DNA from: SXOA01 sp051004015
GTDB taxonomy: Bacteria > Planctomycetota > Planctomycetia > Pirellulales > Pirellulaceae
DNA length: 64,000 nucleotides
Assembly (NCBI GenBank): GCA_051004015.1
Contig: JBPCKT010000082.1
Coordinates: forward strand, 1 to 64,000
Direction: 5' to 3'
Below, piece by piece: positions 8,850 to 18,991 of the stretch. Below the pieces are notes generated by a model. That model had not been told where the DNA came from, ran no database searches, and saw only the letters and a list, made by a program, of their open reading frames with translations. Numbering within the stretch: position 1 is the first letter of the stretch; each line of letters starts with the position of its first letter. The position numbers and the translations under genes are program-made.

Positions 8850-8942
8850 CCGGCCTTCTCAGGGCAACCGGAGGGAACTCCGGGACGCAAAGTGTCGTCT
8901 AACGCCGGGAGCGGCGCGGTGCGCCATTCCGGGTGAAGCCGG
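8850..8942 (+). promoter_or_regulatory. candidate cyclic-di-GMP-I (GEMM) riboswitch
   Basis: The core reads AGGGCAA (8861-8867), stem CCGGAG, GNRA loop GGAA, stem CTCCGG, then GACGCAAAG (8884-8892), the signature of the class I c-di-GMP riboswitch P1b hairpin. It is followed by CTAAC and GGGAGCGGCGCGGTGCGCC, which resembles the conserved 3' part (GGUAGC.GGGUUACC). The ends can close: CCGGCCTTC at 8850-8858 against GAAGCCGG at 8935-8942. The second hairpin is less clear to me. It lies on the same strand as, and 175 bases upstream of, the fungalysin/dockerin gene. The ligand class is inferred from the motif only. Confidence 0.65.
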
Positions 8943-8967
8943 AAAGAGCTAAAGAATAGCGATTTTG

Positions 8968-8997
8968 TTGACATTCGCAGAGTGGCGTAATTAGAAT
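8968..8997 (+). promoter_or_regulatory. sigma-70-like promoter
   Basis: TTGACA (8968-8973), an 18-base spacer and TAGAAT (8992-8997) match the consensus well and point at the protease gene. The predicted transcript would start near 9004, below the riboswitch candidate, so the gene may have two promoters. Confidence 0.55.
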
Positions 8998-9117
8998 ACG
9001 ACCTTGTCTAGAGGGGCAACCGCTTTTGTATGCGCGAACAAGCCGCGAATGCCTTTCCGACCGGATTTTGCCGTCGTCCCGTAGTTTAGTTTCTTGATTG
9101 CATCTGGGAGCATCCTC

Positions 9118-12100
9118 GTGAGTCAACCCGCTGATCCCCACGGCAAGGGCCGTCGTAAGAGTCCCAGGGACCTTTCTCTACGAGAAGATCGTCGTAAGCG
9201 CCGGCTGTTTCTCGAGCAACTCGAGCGGCGCGACCTGATGGCGATTGCCGAGTTGGCGGCCCTGCCGGATCAGCACTACCTGGCCGCTCCCAACGCCGAT
9301 ACCTATTTGACCTCGCCCCAAACTGGCGCCGCGGCGACGCTGGCCATCAATTACTTGCGCGCCCATGCCTCCTCGTTCGGGCTGACCGTGGGCGATCTCA
9401 ATCGCTACGAAGTGACCAATAACTACACCTCGCAGTTGGGCGGCGTCACCCATGTCTATCTGCGTCAGACCTTCAATGGGCTGCCCATTGCCAACGCCGT
9501 CGCCAACGTCTCGATGAAGACCGATGGAAGAATTCTCTCCGCGGCAGCCAGCTTTGTGCCTGGGTTGGTGGAACCCGCCGCCAATTCGGGGCCAACGCCC
9601 TATTTTCCAGCGGATTTTGCGGTGCGCCGCGTGGCGAGCGCGCACGGGATGTCCTTTGACCAATCGATTACCACGGTTTCGCCCGCGACGGGGCGGAACA
9701 TGCGGACCGTCATGCGAGCTCCCTCCATGTCCCGGAAGGACATCGTCGCGGAGCTGCATTACGTGCCCAAGGATACCGGTGGCGTCCAACTGGCATGGAA
9801 GGTCAACGTCGACATGATCGAGGGATTCAACTGGTATGACGCCAGCGTAAGCGCCGAGTTCATTCCCGGTGCCCCCGTGGGCCAACTGGTGAATGTGTCC
9901 GACTGGGTCGACAACGCATCCTACAACGTCTTCGCACTTCCGGTGGAAAGCCCTTTGTACGGCACGCGGTCCATCGATACGGATCCCCAGGACGGGGTCT
10001 ACTCCCCCTTCGGCTGGCACGACACCAACGGCGCTGCCGGCGCGGAATTCACAGTCACGCGCGGCAACAATGTCTCGGCTCAGGAAGATGCCGATGACAA
10101 CGATACCGGGGGCGTTCAACCCAGTGGTGGAGCAGCCCTGAATTTTGACTTTCCCCTGGACCCGACGCAAGCCGCCACGACCTATACCAGCGCCGCGACG
10201 GTAAACCTCTTTTACTGGAACAACATCCTCCATGACGTGACCGCGCACCACGGTTTCGACGAAGTCTCCGGCAACTTCCAGCAATTGAACTATACCGGTT
10301 TGGGACTCGGCACCGACCAGGTGGAGGCGGATGCGCAGGATGGATCGGGAACCAACAACGCCAATTTCGCCACCCCGCCGGACGGCCAATCCGGGCGGAT
10401 GCAGCAGTACATCTTCGACGTCACCAATCCCACTCGCGATAGCAGCTTGGAAGGCGGTATTATCGCTCATGAGTTTGCCCACGGAGTTTCCAATCGCTTG
10501 ACCGGCGGGCCGGCCAACGTCAATGCACTCAATGCGCTCCAGAGTGGCGCCATGGGCGAAGGTTGGGGCGACTGGTTCTCGCTGATGTTCACGCAAGAGC
10601 CCGGTGACCAGGCGAATGACGCCCGTGGTATTGGGAATTGGGTTTTGGGGCTGCCGGCCACGGGCGTTGGCGTGCGCAACGTTCCTTATAGCTACGATTT
10701 GGCGATCGATCCGCGTACCTTGGGCTATTTCAACCAGAACCCAGGAATCTACGATGGTGGGGAGATTTGGGCCTCGACCCTATGGGACATGAATTGGAAC
10801 CTCATTAATCGCTATGGGTTCGATCCGAATCTCGCTACCGGCACGGGCGGCAACAACATCGCTCTGGACCTGGTCTTGCTGGGCATGAAGTTGCAGCCCG
10901 CGAACCCCACTTTCATCGAGGCGAGGGACGCGATCCTGGCGGCCGATGTGGTCCTGAACGGCAGCGATAATTTTGAGGAGATTTGGGCGGCCTTCTGCCG
11001 CCGTGGGTTCGGCCTCTCCGCCAGCGCCGGTATTGATGCCGACTCGACCACAGTCATCGAAGCCTTTGATTGCCCCGAGCCTCCCGTCAAAATTGGGGGC
11101 GTGGTCTTCAATGATGCTAACGGCAACGGGGTTCGCAATCCTGGCGAGCTTCCTTTGGCGGGTTGGACCGTGTACATCGACGCCAACAATAACGCCGTAC
11201 GTGAGCCAAGCGAGCGGACCCAGGTATCGGCCGCGGATGGCTCCTATCTCTTCAACGTTTTCGTGTCGGGCACTCTCACCATCCGGGAAGAGGTGATGCC
11301 GCTATGGAGGCAGACCACTCCCACGGGCGACGGCGCGCATCGCATTACCGTCAGCCCTGGCCAGACCTTGACCAACGTCAACTTCGGCAACCAGGAGTTG
11401 CCCGGGTTTATCCACGGCAGAAAATGGAATGACCTCGATGGCGACGCGATTATGGATCCCAACGAACCGGGTATCCAAGGAGTCGTCATCTATGTCGACT
11501 TGAATAATGACAGCAAAATCGGCCTTGGAGAGTGGGGTGCGGTTACCGACGCCAATGGCTACTACACCATCGGCGCCGGCAGTGGCAATCTTCGACCGGG
11601 CACCTACACGGTCCGTGAAGTCTATCAGCCCGGCCTGATCCAGACTTTCCCGGATCCGCAAGGCACGTCTTTGGGCGCCCATACCGGCGTGGTCGTGACG
11701 CGGGGAACGATCACTCCAGGTATCAATTTCGGCAACAAGGCGGCGTTCGACTACGGCGATGCTCCGGCTCCTTACCCGACGCTAATCGCCCGGAACGGCG
11801 CGGTGCATGGCTTTCTGCAGGGTTTCCACCTGGGCGCGCGGGCTGATACTGAAGCCAACGGCATTCCCAGCATCAACGCGGACGGGGATGACCTGAGCGG
11901 GGCCACGGATGACGAAGACGGCATCGTGATTGGCAACCTGGTTCCCAACCAGACCGCCACCATTACCGGCACCGCCAGTACCGGCATCTATGCCGCCGGA
12001 TATTTGCAAGGCTTTATCGATTTCAATCGGGACGGCGACTGGACCGACGCGGGCGAGCGAATCTTCCTGGACCAGCAACTGACGACCGGCCCGTTCTCAC

Positions 12101-13989
12101 TTAATTTCGCGGTGCCCGCCGGCGCTTCCTTAGGCCCCACGTACGCCCGCTTCCGCTACAGCCTGAACCACGGCATCGGTCCGACCGGCTCGGCGCTTGG
12201 CGGCGAAGTGGAGGATTACCGCACCAACCTGCTGGGAACCTCCCCCACCGCCATTAACGACGCCTTCACCGTCGACGACAACTCGTTCCTGTTCCAGAAT
12301 GCCCTGGACGTGCTGGCCAATGACCTGCCCAGCTCCACCGGTCCCGCGGGCATCGATCCGGCCGGTCTGGACACCACTGGGACGCAGGGCGTGGTCCAAC
12401 TCGACGACAACGACACCCCTTCCGATCGGACCGACGATTTCTACCGCTATGCACCTCCGGCCGGCTTCATCGGCGTCACTACTTTCAAATATCGAGATAT
12501 TGACCCCAACGGAAATGTGTCGGCTCCCGCCACGGTTACGATTACCGTCCGATTCGTCCCCCGCGACCCGATTGCGGTGGATAATACTTTCGACGTGCTT
12601 GCGAACAGCGTCGCCGCCGCCAACACGCTGGACGTCATGGACAATGACGTGCAGGGGACCGGCGGCGCGGTGCGGTTCTTGACGCAAACGCCGCCGACCG
12701 CGCTCCATGGCACGGTCATCGTTGACACCAACGGCACTGCCACCAACTTCAGCGACGACTTCTACCGTTATACGCCCGACGCCGGCTATGAAGGGGCCGA
12801 CAGCTTTACGTATACGATTGTGGATGCCCTCGCCAAAACGTCCACGGCGAACGTCACCATCCAGGTCCTGCCGCTGCCGCGCACTCCGTTTGCCGGCGCC
12901 ATCATTCAGTTTGAATTGCAAGTTGTCGATCCAGTCACCTTCCTCCCGTTCCCGGATGGGGCGCTGATTCCGCTGGGCACCTCGATTTTGGTGCGTGGCC
13001 TCGTGGACGATTTACGCATTCCCCCTGCCGTGTTTGATCCGGCCCAGATGAAAGATTTTGCCGGAGCTTTCACCGCTTACATGGATTTGCTCTACGATCG
13101 CAACCTAGTGCAACCCTTCGGCCCGATTGTGTTTGGCGCGCAGTATCAAGCGGCCACGGAAGGTGCCGGGGGTACGCCCGGTCTGATTGACGAGATCGGA
13201 GCGACCTTTAGCGACGGTTCTGTGGATAGCCCGGGCTACAACGCCAAACTCGTATTCACCAAGGAATTCTTGACGACCGCCCCCGGCGTGATCCAATTTG
13301 TGGCCGATCCCGCGGATGTGACCCCGAATAGTGATATCACGGCCTTCATTGTCGATACAGTTGACCCGCTTAATTCGGAGATCAGGACCATTCCCTCGTC
13401 CCAGGTCTACTACAAACCGTCCTTCCCCAACATCCGCATCTTGGCGTCGGGAGAAGGGGATGGCACCAACCTTTGGATGCCCGTGGACGTCAATTTGGAT
13501 GGCCAGGTCAGCCCGATTGACGCCCTGCTGGTCGTCAATTACTTGAACTCGAATGGCGACCCGGCAGGCGAAGGCGAAGGTTCGCCGGATCCCTATAAGC
13601 GCGACGTCAACCACGACAACAGCATCAGCCCCATTGATGCCCTGATGGTCATTAACTACCTCAATCGCCAAAAGCCTTCGGCACCGGCCGGTGAAGGCGA
13701 AGGAGAGGACGACTTTTCGTCTTCGGCTTTGACTCGGCTTTCGCCGGCGGCCATCAGCGTCACCAGCCCGAGTACCGGCGGCTCGGCCGGCTCGTCCACG
13801 AGCAGCACCGCGGATGCGCCCGCAGTGGCAGTTTATGCAGCCCATGTGGACGAGGTCTTCAGCCAGGCGGATTGGACGCCTCCCAGCGTTCACCGCGGCG
13901 AAGACACAATCTACGCCAGCCCGGCGGCTTCTTCGGAAGACTTCTTTACGAACCTGGGAACGCCGGTCCGCCGGAATCGCAAGAGTTAG
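9118..13989 (+). CDS. fungalysin (M36) protease with dockerin
   Basis: Secreted zinc metalloprotease of about 1623 residues. GTG at 9118 has GGGAG seven bases upstream; a TTG start at 9094 is possible. In order: a basic start and the planctomycete motif FLEQLERRDLMA (about 32-43); a fungalysin/thermolysin propeptide (about 45-200); the M36 catalytic domain with HEFAH (His 451, Glu 452, His 455) and the downstream MGEGWGDW Glu ligand; two SdrD-like B repeats (about 658-760 and 762-872; VVFNDANGNGVRNPGE); a GEVED domain ending LGGEVEDY (about 935-1035); two Ig/cadherin-like repeats (about 1045-1250); and two dockerin-like loops DVNLDGQVSPIDALLVVNYL and DVNHDNSISPIDALMVINYL (about 1457-1520). 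Probably cell-surface or extracellular. The M36 fold is well supported; substrates are unknown. Confidence 0.93.
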   Translation: MSQPADPHGKGRRKSPRDLSLREDRRKRRLFLEQLERRDLMAIAELAALPDQHYLAAPNADTYLTSPQTGAAATLAINYLRAHASSFGLTVGDLNRYEVTNNYTSQLGGVTHVYLRQTFNGLPIANAVANVSMKTDGRILSAAASFVPGLVEPAANSGPTPYFPADFAVRRVASAHGMSFDQSITTVSPATGRNMRTVMRAPSMSRKDIVAELHYVPKDTGGVQLAWKVNVDMIEGFNWYDASVSAEFIPGAPVGQLVNVSDWVDNASYNVFALPVESPLYGTRSIDTDPQDGVYSPFGWHDTNGAAGAEFTVTRGNNVSAQEDADDNDTGGVQPSGGAALNFDFPLDPTQAATTYTSAATVNLFYWNNILHDVTAHHGFDEVSGNFQQLNYTGLGLGTDQVEADAQDGSGTNNANFATPPDGQSGRMQQYIFDVTNPTRDSSLEGGIIAHEFAHGVSNRLTGGPANVNALNALQSGAMGEGWGDWFSLMFTQEPGDQANDARGIGNWVLGLPATGVGVRNVPYSYDLAIDPRTLGYFNQNPGIYDGGEIWASTLWDMNWNLINRYGFDPNLATGTGGNNIALDLVLLGMKLQPANPTFIEARDAILAADVVLNGSDNFEEIWAAFCRRGFGLSASAGIDADSTTVIEAFDCPEPPVKIGGVVFNDANGNGVRNPGELPLAGWTVYIDANNNAVREPSERTQVSAADGSYLFNVFVSGTLTIREEVMPLWRQTTPTGDGAHRITVSPGQTLTNVNFGNQELPGFIHGRKWNDLDGDAIMDPNEPGIQGVVIYVDLNNDSKIGLGEWGAVTDANGYYTIGAGSGNLRPGTYTVREVYQPGLIQTFPDPQGTSLGAHTGVVVTRGTITPGINFGNKAAFDYGDAPAPYPTLIARNGAVHGFLQGFHLGARADTEANGIPSINADGDDLSGATDDEDGIVIGNLVPNQTATITGTASTGIYAAGYLQGFIDFNRDGDWTDAGERIFLDQQLTTGPFSLNFAVPAGASLGPTYARFRYSLNHGIGPTGSALGGEVEDYRTNLLGTSPTAINDAFTVDDNSFLFQNALDVLANDLPSSTGPAGIDPAGLDTTGTQGVVQLDDNDTPSDRTDDFYRYAPPAGFIGVTTFKYRDIDPNGNVSAPATVTITVRFVPRDPIAVDNTFDVLANSVAAANTLDVMDNDVQGTGGAVRFLTQTPPTALHGTVIVDTNGTATNFSDDFYRYTPDAGYEGADSFTYTIVDALAKTSTANVTIQVLPLPRTPFAGAIIQFELQVVDPVTFLPFPDGALIPLGTSILVRGLVDDLRIPPAVFDPAQMKDFAGAFTAYMDLLYDRNLVQPFGPIVFGAQYQAATEGAGGTPGLIDEIGATFSDGSVDSPGYNAKLVFTKEFLTTAPGVIQFVADPADVTPNSDITAFIVDTVDPLNSEIRTIPSSQVYYKPSFPNIRILASGEGDGTNLWMPVDVNLDGQVSPIDALLVVNYLNSNGDPAGEGEGSPDPYKRDVNHDNSISPIDALMVINYLNRQKPSAPAGEGEGEDDFSSSALTRLSPAAISVTSPSTGGSAGSSTSSTADAPAVAVYAAHVDEVFSQADWTPPSVHRGEDTIYASPAASSEDFFTNLGTPVRRNRKS

Positions 13990-14013
13990 TTGAATTGCCC
14001 TTTCAGCATCGAA

Positions 14014-14045
14014 ATGGCCCCGAGCCGCATTGGCTGCGGGGCCAT
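14014..14045 (+). terminator. hairpin after protease gene
   Basis: ATGGCCCCG-AGCC, loop GCATT, GGCT-G-CGGGGCCAT gives a 13-bp stem with one bulged G, starting 25 bases after the protease stop. The T-rich tail (CCTCGTTTCTTG) is weak, so it is only a probable terminator. Confidence 0.6.
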
Positions 14046-14269
14046 CCTCGTTTCTTGTCCCCGAGTCACTCCTTCAAGCCTGCCGAAACAATCGGCAAGG
14101 TCCGCCTGCGCTATGCATTTCCCCGATTTTGAATTATTCTGGTGTCAGCCTCTTTCCCCACGCGCGAACGAATCCTCTCCGGCTGGGCACTAAACTCTAG
14201 TTCCGCCCTGCCTTTATGGCTGGTTACGCAAAATCCCGCTGAACTTCCCTGTCCGCAAGGTAATGCCGC

Positions 14270-15343
<1,074 letters not shown>

Positions 15344-16228
15344 AGCGATCAAACGGATCTCGCGGCTGGAAGTCCGAGCGCGGCACGTGGTCGAAGGCTT
15401 CCTCTCGGGGATGCACCGCAGCCCTTACTTCGGACAATCGGTCGAGTTCCTGCAGCATCGCGAGTACGTCGCCGGCGACGACCTCCGCCACGTCGATTGG
15501 AAGGTCTGGGCCCGCCAGGACCGGCTGTACGTCAAGCAGTTCGAGGAAGAGACCAACCTCCGCTGCCAGATGCTCGTGGACATCTCCAATTCCATGCAAT
15601 ACGGCAGTGGGCCGCTGACCAAGTACGAATACGCCTGCACCCTCGCTTGCAGCCTGGCCTATCTCATCCTCAAGCAGCAGGACTCCGTCGGCTGCATGGC
15701 GTTTGACGAGAAAATCCGCAGCACGGTCCCCACCCGCACCCGCAACAACCACATCTTCTCCATCGTCGATTCGCTGGCCGTGCAAAAGCCGTCGGACAAG
15801 ACCGACATGTTCGGCGTCCTCCGCACCATCGCCGAGATGGCCCCCCGCCGCGGCATGATTGTCCTCGTTTCCGACCTCCTCGCCGACCGCCCTGGCCTCA
15901 TCAAGGGGCTCAAGCTCATGCGTCAACGCGGGCACGACGTGCTGGTCTTCCATGTGATGGACGACGAGGAGCTGGACTTCCCGTTCTCCGGTCCGACCCG
16001 TTTTGAAGGGCTGGAGTCGATGGACCATCTGAACTGCAACCCGCGGGCGCTCCGCGAAGGTTACCTAGCATCGCTGCAGGTCTTCCTCGACGAAGTCCGT
16101 CGCGAATGCGCCCGAAACAGTTGTGACTACGCCCTGGTCCGCACTAGCGAACCGCTCGACGCGGCGCTGGCGACGTACCTGAGTAAGAGGATTACGGTGA
16201 TGAATAGGTTGTAGTGGTGGAGTTAGTG

Positions 16229-16671
16229 GTGAGTGGTGAGTGGTGAGTAGAAAAGGAGGAATCAGCCGTGGAGGTAGGTCGCTTTCGACTGGATGACTTC
16301 GAGCTTTATAAAATCGCCCGAGAATTTCGGAAACGCGTCTACGTGCTCGCCAAACTACTGCCGCCACAGGAGAAGTATTGCCTCAACCCGCAGATGCGCC
16401 GCGCCGCGGTATCGATCACCAATAATATTGCCGAGGGACACGGACGATGGCACTACCAAGAGAACCTCCGGTTTTGCCGGATCGCCCGCGGCTCCATGGA
16501 TGAAATACTCGACGACCTAAACGTTTGTCTGGACGAGAGCTATGCACAACCGCAACTAATTGACGAACTGAAGTCCGAAGCTTACGCACTCATCGGCCGC
16601 ATCAACGGCTACATGTCCTACCTCCGGCGATGCCAACAAAGCGAAGATTAGACTCACCACTCACCACTCAC
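16229..16671. mobile_element. inverted-repeat-bounded four-helix cassette
   Basis: GTGAGTGGTGAGTGGTGAGT (16229-16248) and its exact complement ACTCACCACTCACCACTCAC (16652-16671) bound the four-helix-bundle gene, the second arm beginning at its stop codon. The arms are built of a TGAGTGG heptamer. In RNA they would form a 20-bp stem with the whole gene as a loop. The unit sits exactly between two genes that are normally adjacent. No transposase or target duplication is visible, so mobility is inference. Confidence 0.6.
16268..16651 (+). CDS. four-helix bundle protein (IVS/S23-type)
   Basis: Protein of 127 residues beginning with GTG; AAAGGAGGA lies seven bases upstream, the strongest ribosome site in the neighbourhood. 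The sequence matches the four-helix bundle family first described from intervening sequences of 23S rRNA genes (TIGR02436 type): an opening FELYKIAREFRKRVY, the conserved LNPQMRRAAVSITNNIAEGHGR, and a closing helix EAYALIGRINGYMSYLRR. Relatives include the Avd protein of diversity-generating retroelements, but no reverse transcriptase is nearby. Molecular function is unknown, although the family is basic and probably binds nucleic acid. It is unrelated to the operon that surrounds it, and the flanking inverted repeat suggests that it arrived as a cassette. Confidence 0.9.
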   Translation: MEVGRFRLDDFELYKIAREFRKRVYVLAKLLPPQEKYCLNPQMRRAAVSITNNIAEGHGRWHYQENLRFCRIARGSMDEILDDLNVCLDESYAQPQLIDELKSEAYALIGRINGYMSYLRRCQQSED

Positions 16672-16681
16672 TCTTCCCACA

Positions 16682-18991
16682 ATGCAATTCGTCTACCAGG
16701 CACTGACGTGGGGCTTTTTGCTCGCCCTGCTGCCTTTGTTGATCCACCTGATCAACATGATGCGGCACCGGCGCGTGAAGTGGGCCGCCATGGAGTTCCT
16801 GCTGCAGAGCTACAAGAAGCACCGCCGCTGGGTCTGGCTCAAGCAGCTCTTGCTGCTCTTGGCCCGCATGGCGGCCGTGGTGCTGCTGGTGGCGATGCTC
16901 GCCCAGCTCAAGACGCGCAACCAGTGGCTGGCCCTCTTCGGAGGCACGGCGACACATCACTATGTGCTGCTCGATGACAGTTACTCGATGTCCGACCGGG
17001 TCGCCGGCCAGAGCGCCTTCGACGCATCTCGCCAGGTCCTTTCCAGCATCGTCGGCGGAGCCAAGTCCGCGGATAACCCGCAGAAGCTCACCGTTCTCCG
17101 GTATTCACAGGCTCGCGGCGGGGCCGACGTTTCGGCCAACACGGCTGCGGATTTCAACAGTGAGATTATTGATAGTGAATTCGATCTGACCCTGGAAAAG
17201 AAGCAGCGGAGCTGGGAGCCGACCGACCTCGCGCTTGGCCCGCGCGATTCCCTGGGCATGCTCCGCGAGCTGCTGGCTCAGGCCAAGGACGAGACCGCTA
17301 TTGTCTACGTCCTTTCCGATTTTCGCGTGAAGGACTGGGGAACTCCCGCCGAGCTGAGGACGGCGCTAGAGGAAATCAAAAAGACCAAAGCCGACATTCA
17401 CCTTGTCAACTGCGCCCGCAGCCGCGAGCCGAACCTGGGGATCGTCGAGATTCTTCCGGCCGACGACACCCGCGCCGCCGGCGTACCGCTGTTTGTGAAC
17501 GTGAAGGTGAAGAATTTTGGCGTGACCGAGGCCAGCAAGGTGCAACTGAAACTCTCGTCGACTTTCTATCCGTCCGAAGACCTGACGAAGACGCCGCCGG
17601 AAAGCCGGGCGGGTGTTCGCGAAGACCTCGCCACGTTGCTACTCGAGAAGATCGGCCCCGGGGAGACTCTCACTCGCCGAGTCCAGGTTTATTTTCCACA
17701 GCCGGGCAAACATGTGGTTCAGGCATCGCTGCCGGAAGACCCCGTCGATGCCGACAATCGTCGCTGGTGCGTGATTGACTTTCCCGACGGCGAAAAGACG
17801 CTGCTCATTGACGGCAGCCTCGACCAGAAGCATTCGTATCACCTGGAAGCTGCGTTCCGCCCGCTGGAGAAATCCAACACCGGAATTCATCCTGAAGTGA
17901 AACCGCCGTCGTTCCTGCGAGACATCGCCGCGGACGCCCTCAAGCCTTATGCGACGATCTATCTGCTCGATGTTCCCAGCCTGGAAGACCGGGCGGTCAC
18001 ATCCTTGGAAGAGTATGTCCGCGCCGGCGGGGGCCTGGCGATTTTCGCCGGGCCGGACATGAACGTCACCTTCTATAACAACCGGTTTTACAAGGAAGGG
18101 AAAGGACTGTTCCCGCTACCGCTTTTGGCGGCGATGGACTTGCCGCCGCCGCTGGACCCCAATGAGCCGGATATCGAACTGGTGCGGCATCCCATCTTCA
18201 GCTTCTTTCTGGACCAGACGAACCCACTCATTCGCGGCGTAAAAATCGACAAGTACCTCGCGGCCAAAAAGGACTGGAAGCCGGAGCCGAACTCCGGGAC
18301 GTCAGTCATTGCTTCGCTCCGGGGCAAGAGCCCGTTCATCGTCGAGAAGAAGTTTGGCGAAGGGACCGTGGTTGCTTGCCTGACCACCGCTTCTCCCGAG
18401 TGGAACGACTGGGCGAAGAACCCCAGCCTCGTCGTGCTCGCTCTCAAAATGCAGGCTTACCTCGCCTCGGCCCGCCGGCTCGATGACCCGCGACTGGTTG
18501 GCACGCCCATTGATGTCTCGCTGGAATCCAGCAAATACCGACCCGAGCTTTCTTTCACGCTCCCCAAGCCGAAGTCGGAAGAGCGTCTCAAGCTCGACCG
18601 GCAGGCGACGCAACCCGAAGCCGGCAAAACGACGCTGGCGGCGAGCCTTGGCCGAGGGCAGTCCCGCGACACCGACCATGCCGGCATCTACGAAGCCTGG
18701 ACGCGGACGACGAAGGGAGAAATCGCCGAACCGGACATTCGCCGCTGGGCCTTAAATGTGGACCCGGAAGAAGGGGACCTCGCGCCGGTCGATTCCAAGG
18801 AGCTGCTGACGAAACTTGACCCCGTGAAAGTGACCTGGCACCAGGCGGAAAGCTATGAGCAGCAGGACCTGTCTTCCAGCGGCTACAACCTGAGCCAGGT
18901 GCTGATGATTGTGCTGATTTGCCTGCTCATCGGCGAGCAGCTCTTGGCTTATAGCACTAGTTACCACCCCATTCCTGGAGCCATCCGCTGA
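16682..18991 (+). CDS. BatA-like membrane protein with vWA domain
   Basis: Protein of 769 residues. It opens with the BatA-type double membrane segment (residues 7-26 and 55-76; LIHLINMMRHRRVKWAAMEF), then a periplasmic vWA-like domain with metal-site motif DDSYSMSD near residue 100. A middle beta-rich region (about 265-380) and a glutamine-amidotransferase-like fold follow (VRAGGGLAIFAGPDMN, about 455). The C-terminal membrane helix is VLMIVLICLLIGEQLLAYS. Members of this family are thought to work with MoxR and DUF58 partners in envelope stress or assembly. The next gene starts on the last base of its stop codon (TGATG), so the two are translationally coupled. Confidence 0.9.
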   Translation: MQFVYQALTWGFLLALLPLLIHLINMMRHRRVKWAAMEFLLQSYKKHRRWVWLKQLLLLLARMAAVVLLVAMLAQLKTRNQWLALFGGTATHHYVLLDDSYSMSDRVAGQSAFDASRQVLSSIVGGAKSADNPQKLTVLRYSQARGGADVSANTAADFNSEIIDSEFDLTLEKKQRSWEPTDLALGPRDSLGMLRELLAQAKDETAIVYVLSDFRVKDWGTPAELRTALEEIKKTKADIHLVNCARSREPNLGIVEILPADDTRAAGVPLFVNVKVKNFGVTEASKVQLKLSSTFYPSEDLTKTPPESRAGVREDLATLLLEKIGPGETLTRRVQVYFPQPGKHVVQASLPEDPVDADNRRWCVIDFPDGEKTLLIDGSLDQKHSYHLEAAFRPLEKSNTGIHPEVKPPSFLRDIAADALKPYATIYLLDVPSLEDRAVTSLEEYVRAGGGLAIFAGPDMNVTFYNNRFYKEGKGLFPLPLLAAMDLPPPLDPNEPDIELVRHPIFSFFLDQTNPLIRGVKIDKYLAAKKDWKPEPNSGTSVIASLRGKSPFIVEKKFGEGTVVACLTTASPEWNDWAKNPSLVVLALKMQAYLASARRLDDPRLVGTPIDVSLESSKYRPELSFTLPKPKSEERLKLDRQATQPEAGKTTLAASLGRGQSRDTDHAGIYEAWTRTTKGEIAEPDIRRWALNVDPEEGDLAPVDSKELLTKLDPVKVTWHQAESYEQQDLSSSGYNLSQVLMIVLICLLIGEQLLAYSTSYHPIPGAIR

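Noticed and set aside
16268..16651. Diversity-generating retroelement, suggested by the Avd-like four-helix protein
   Set aside because: No reverse transcriptase, template repeat or variable-repeat target gene is present in the window.
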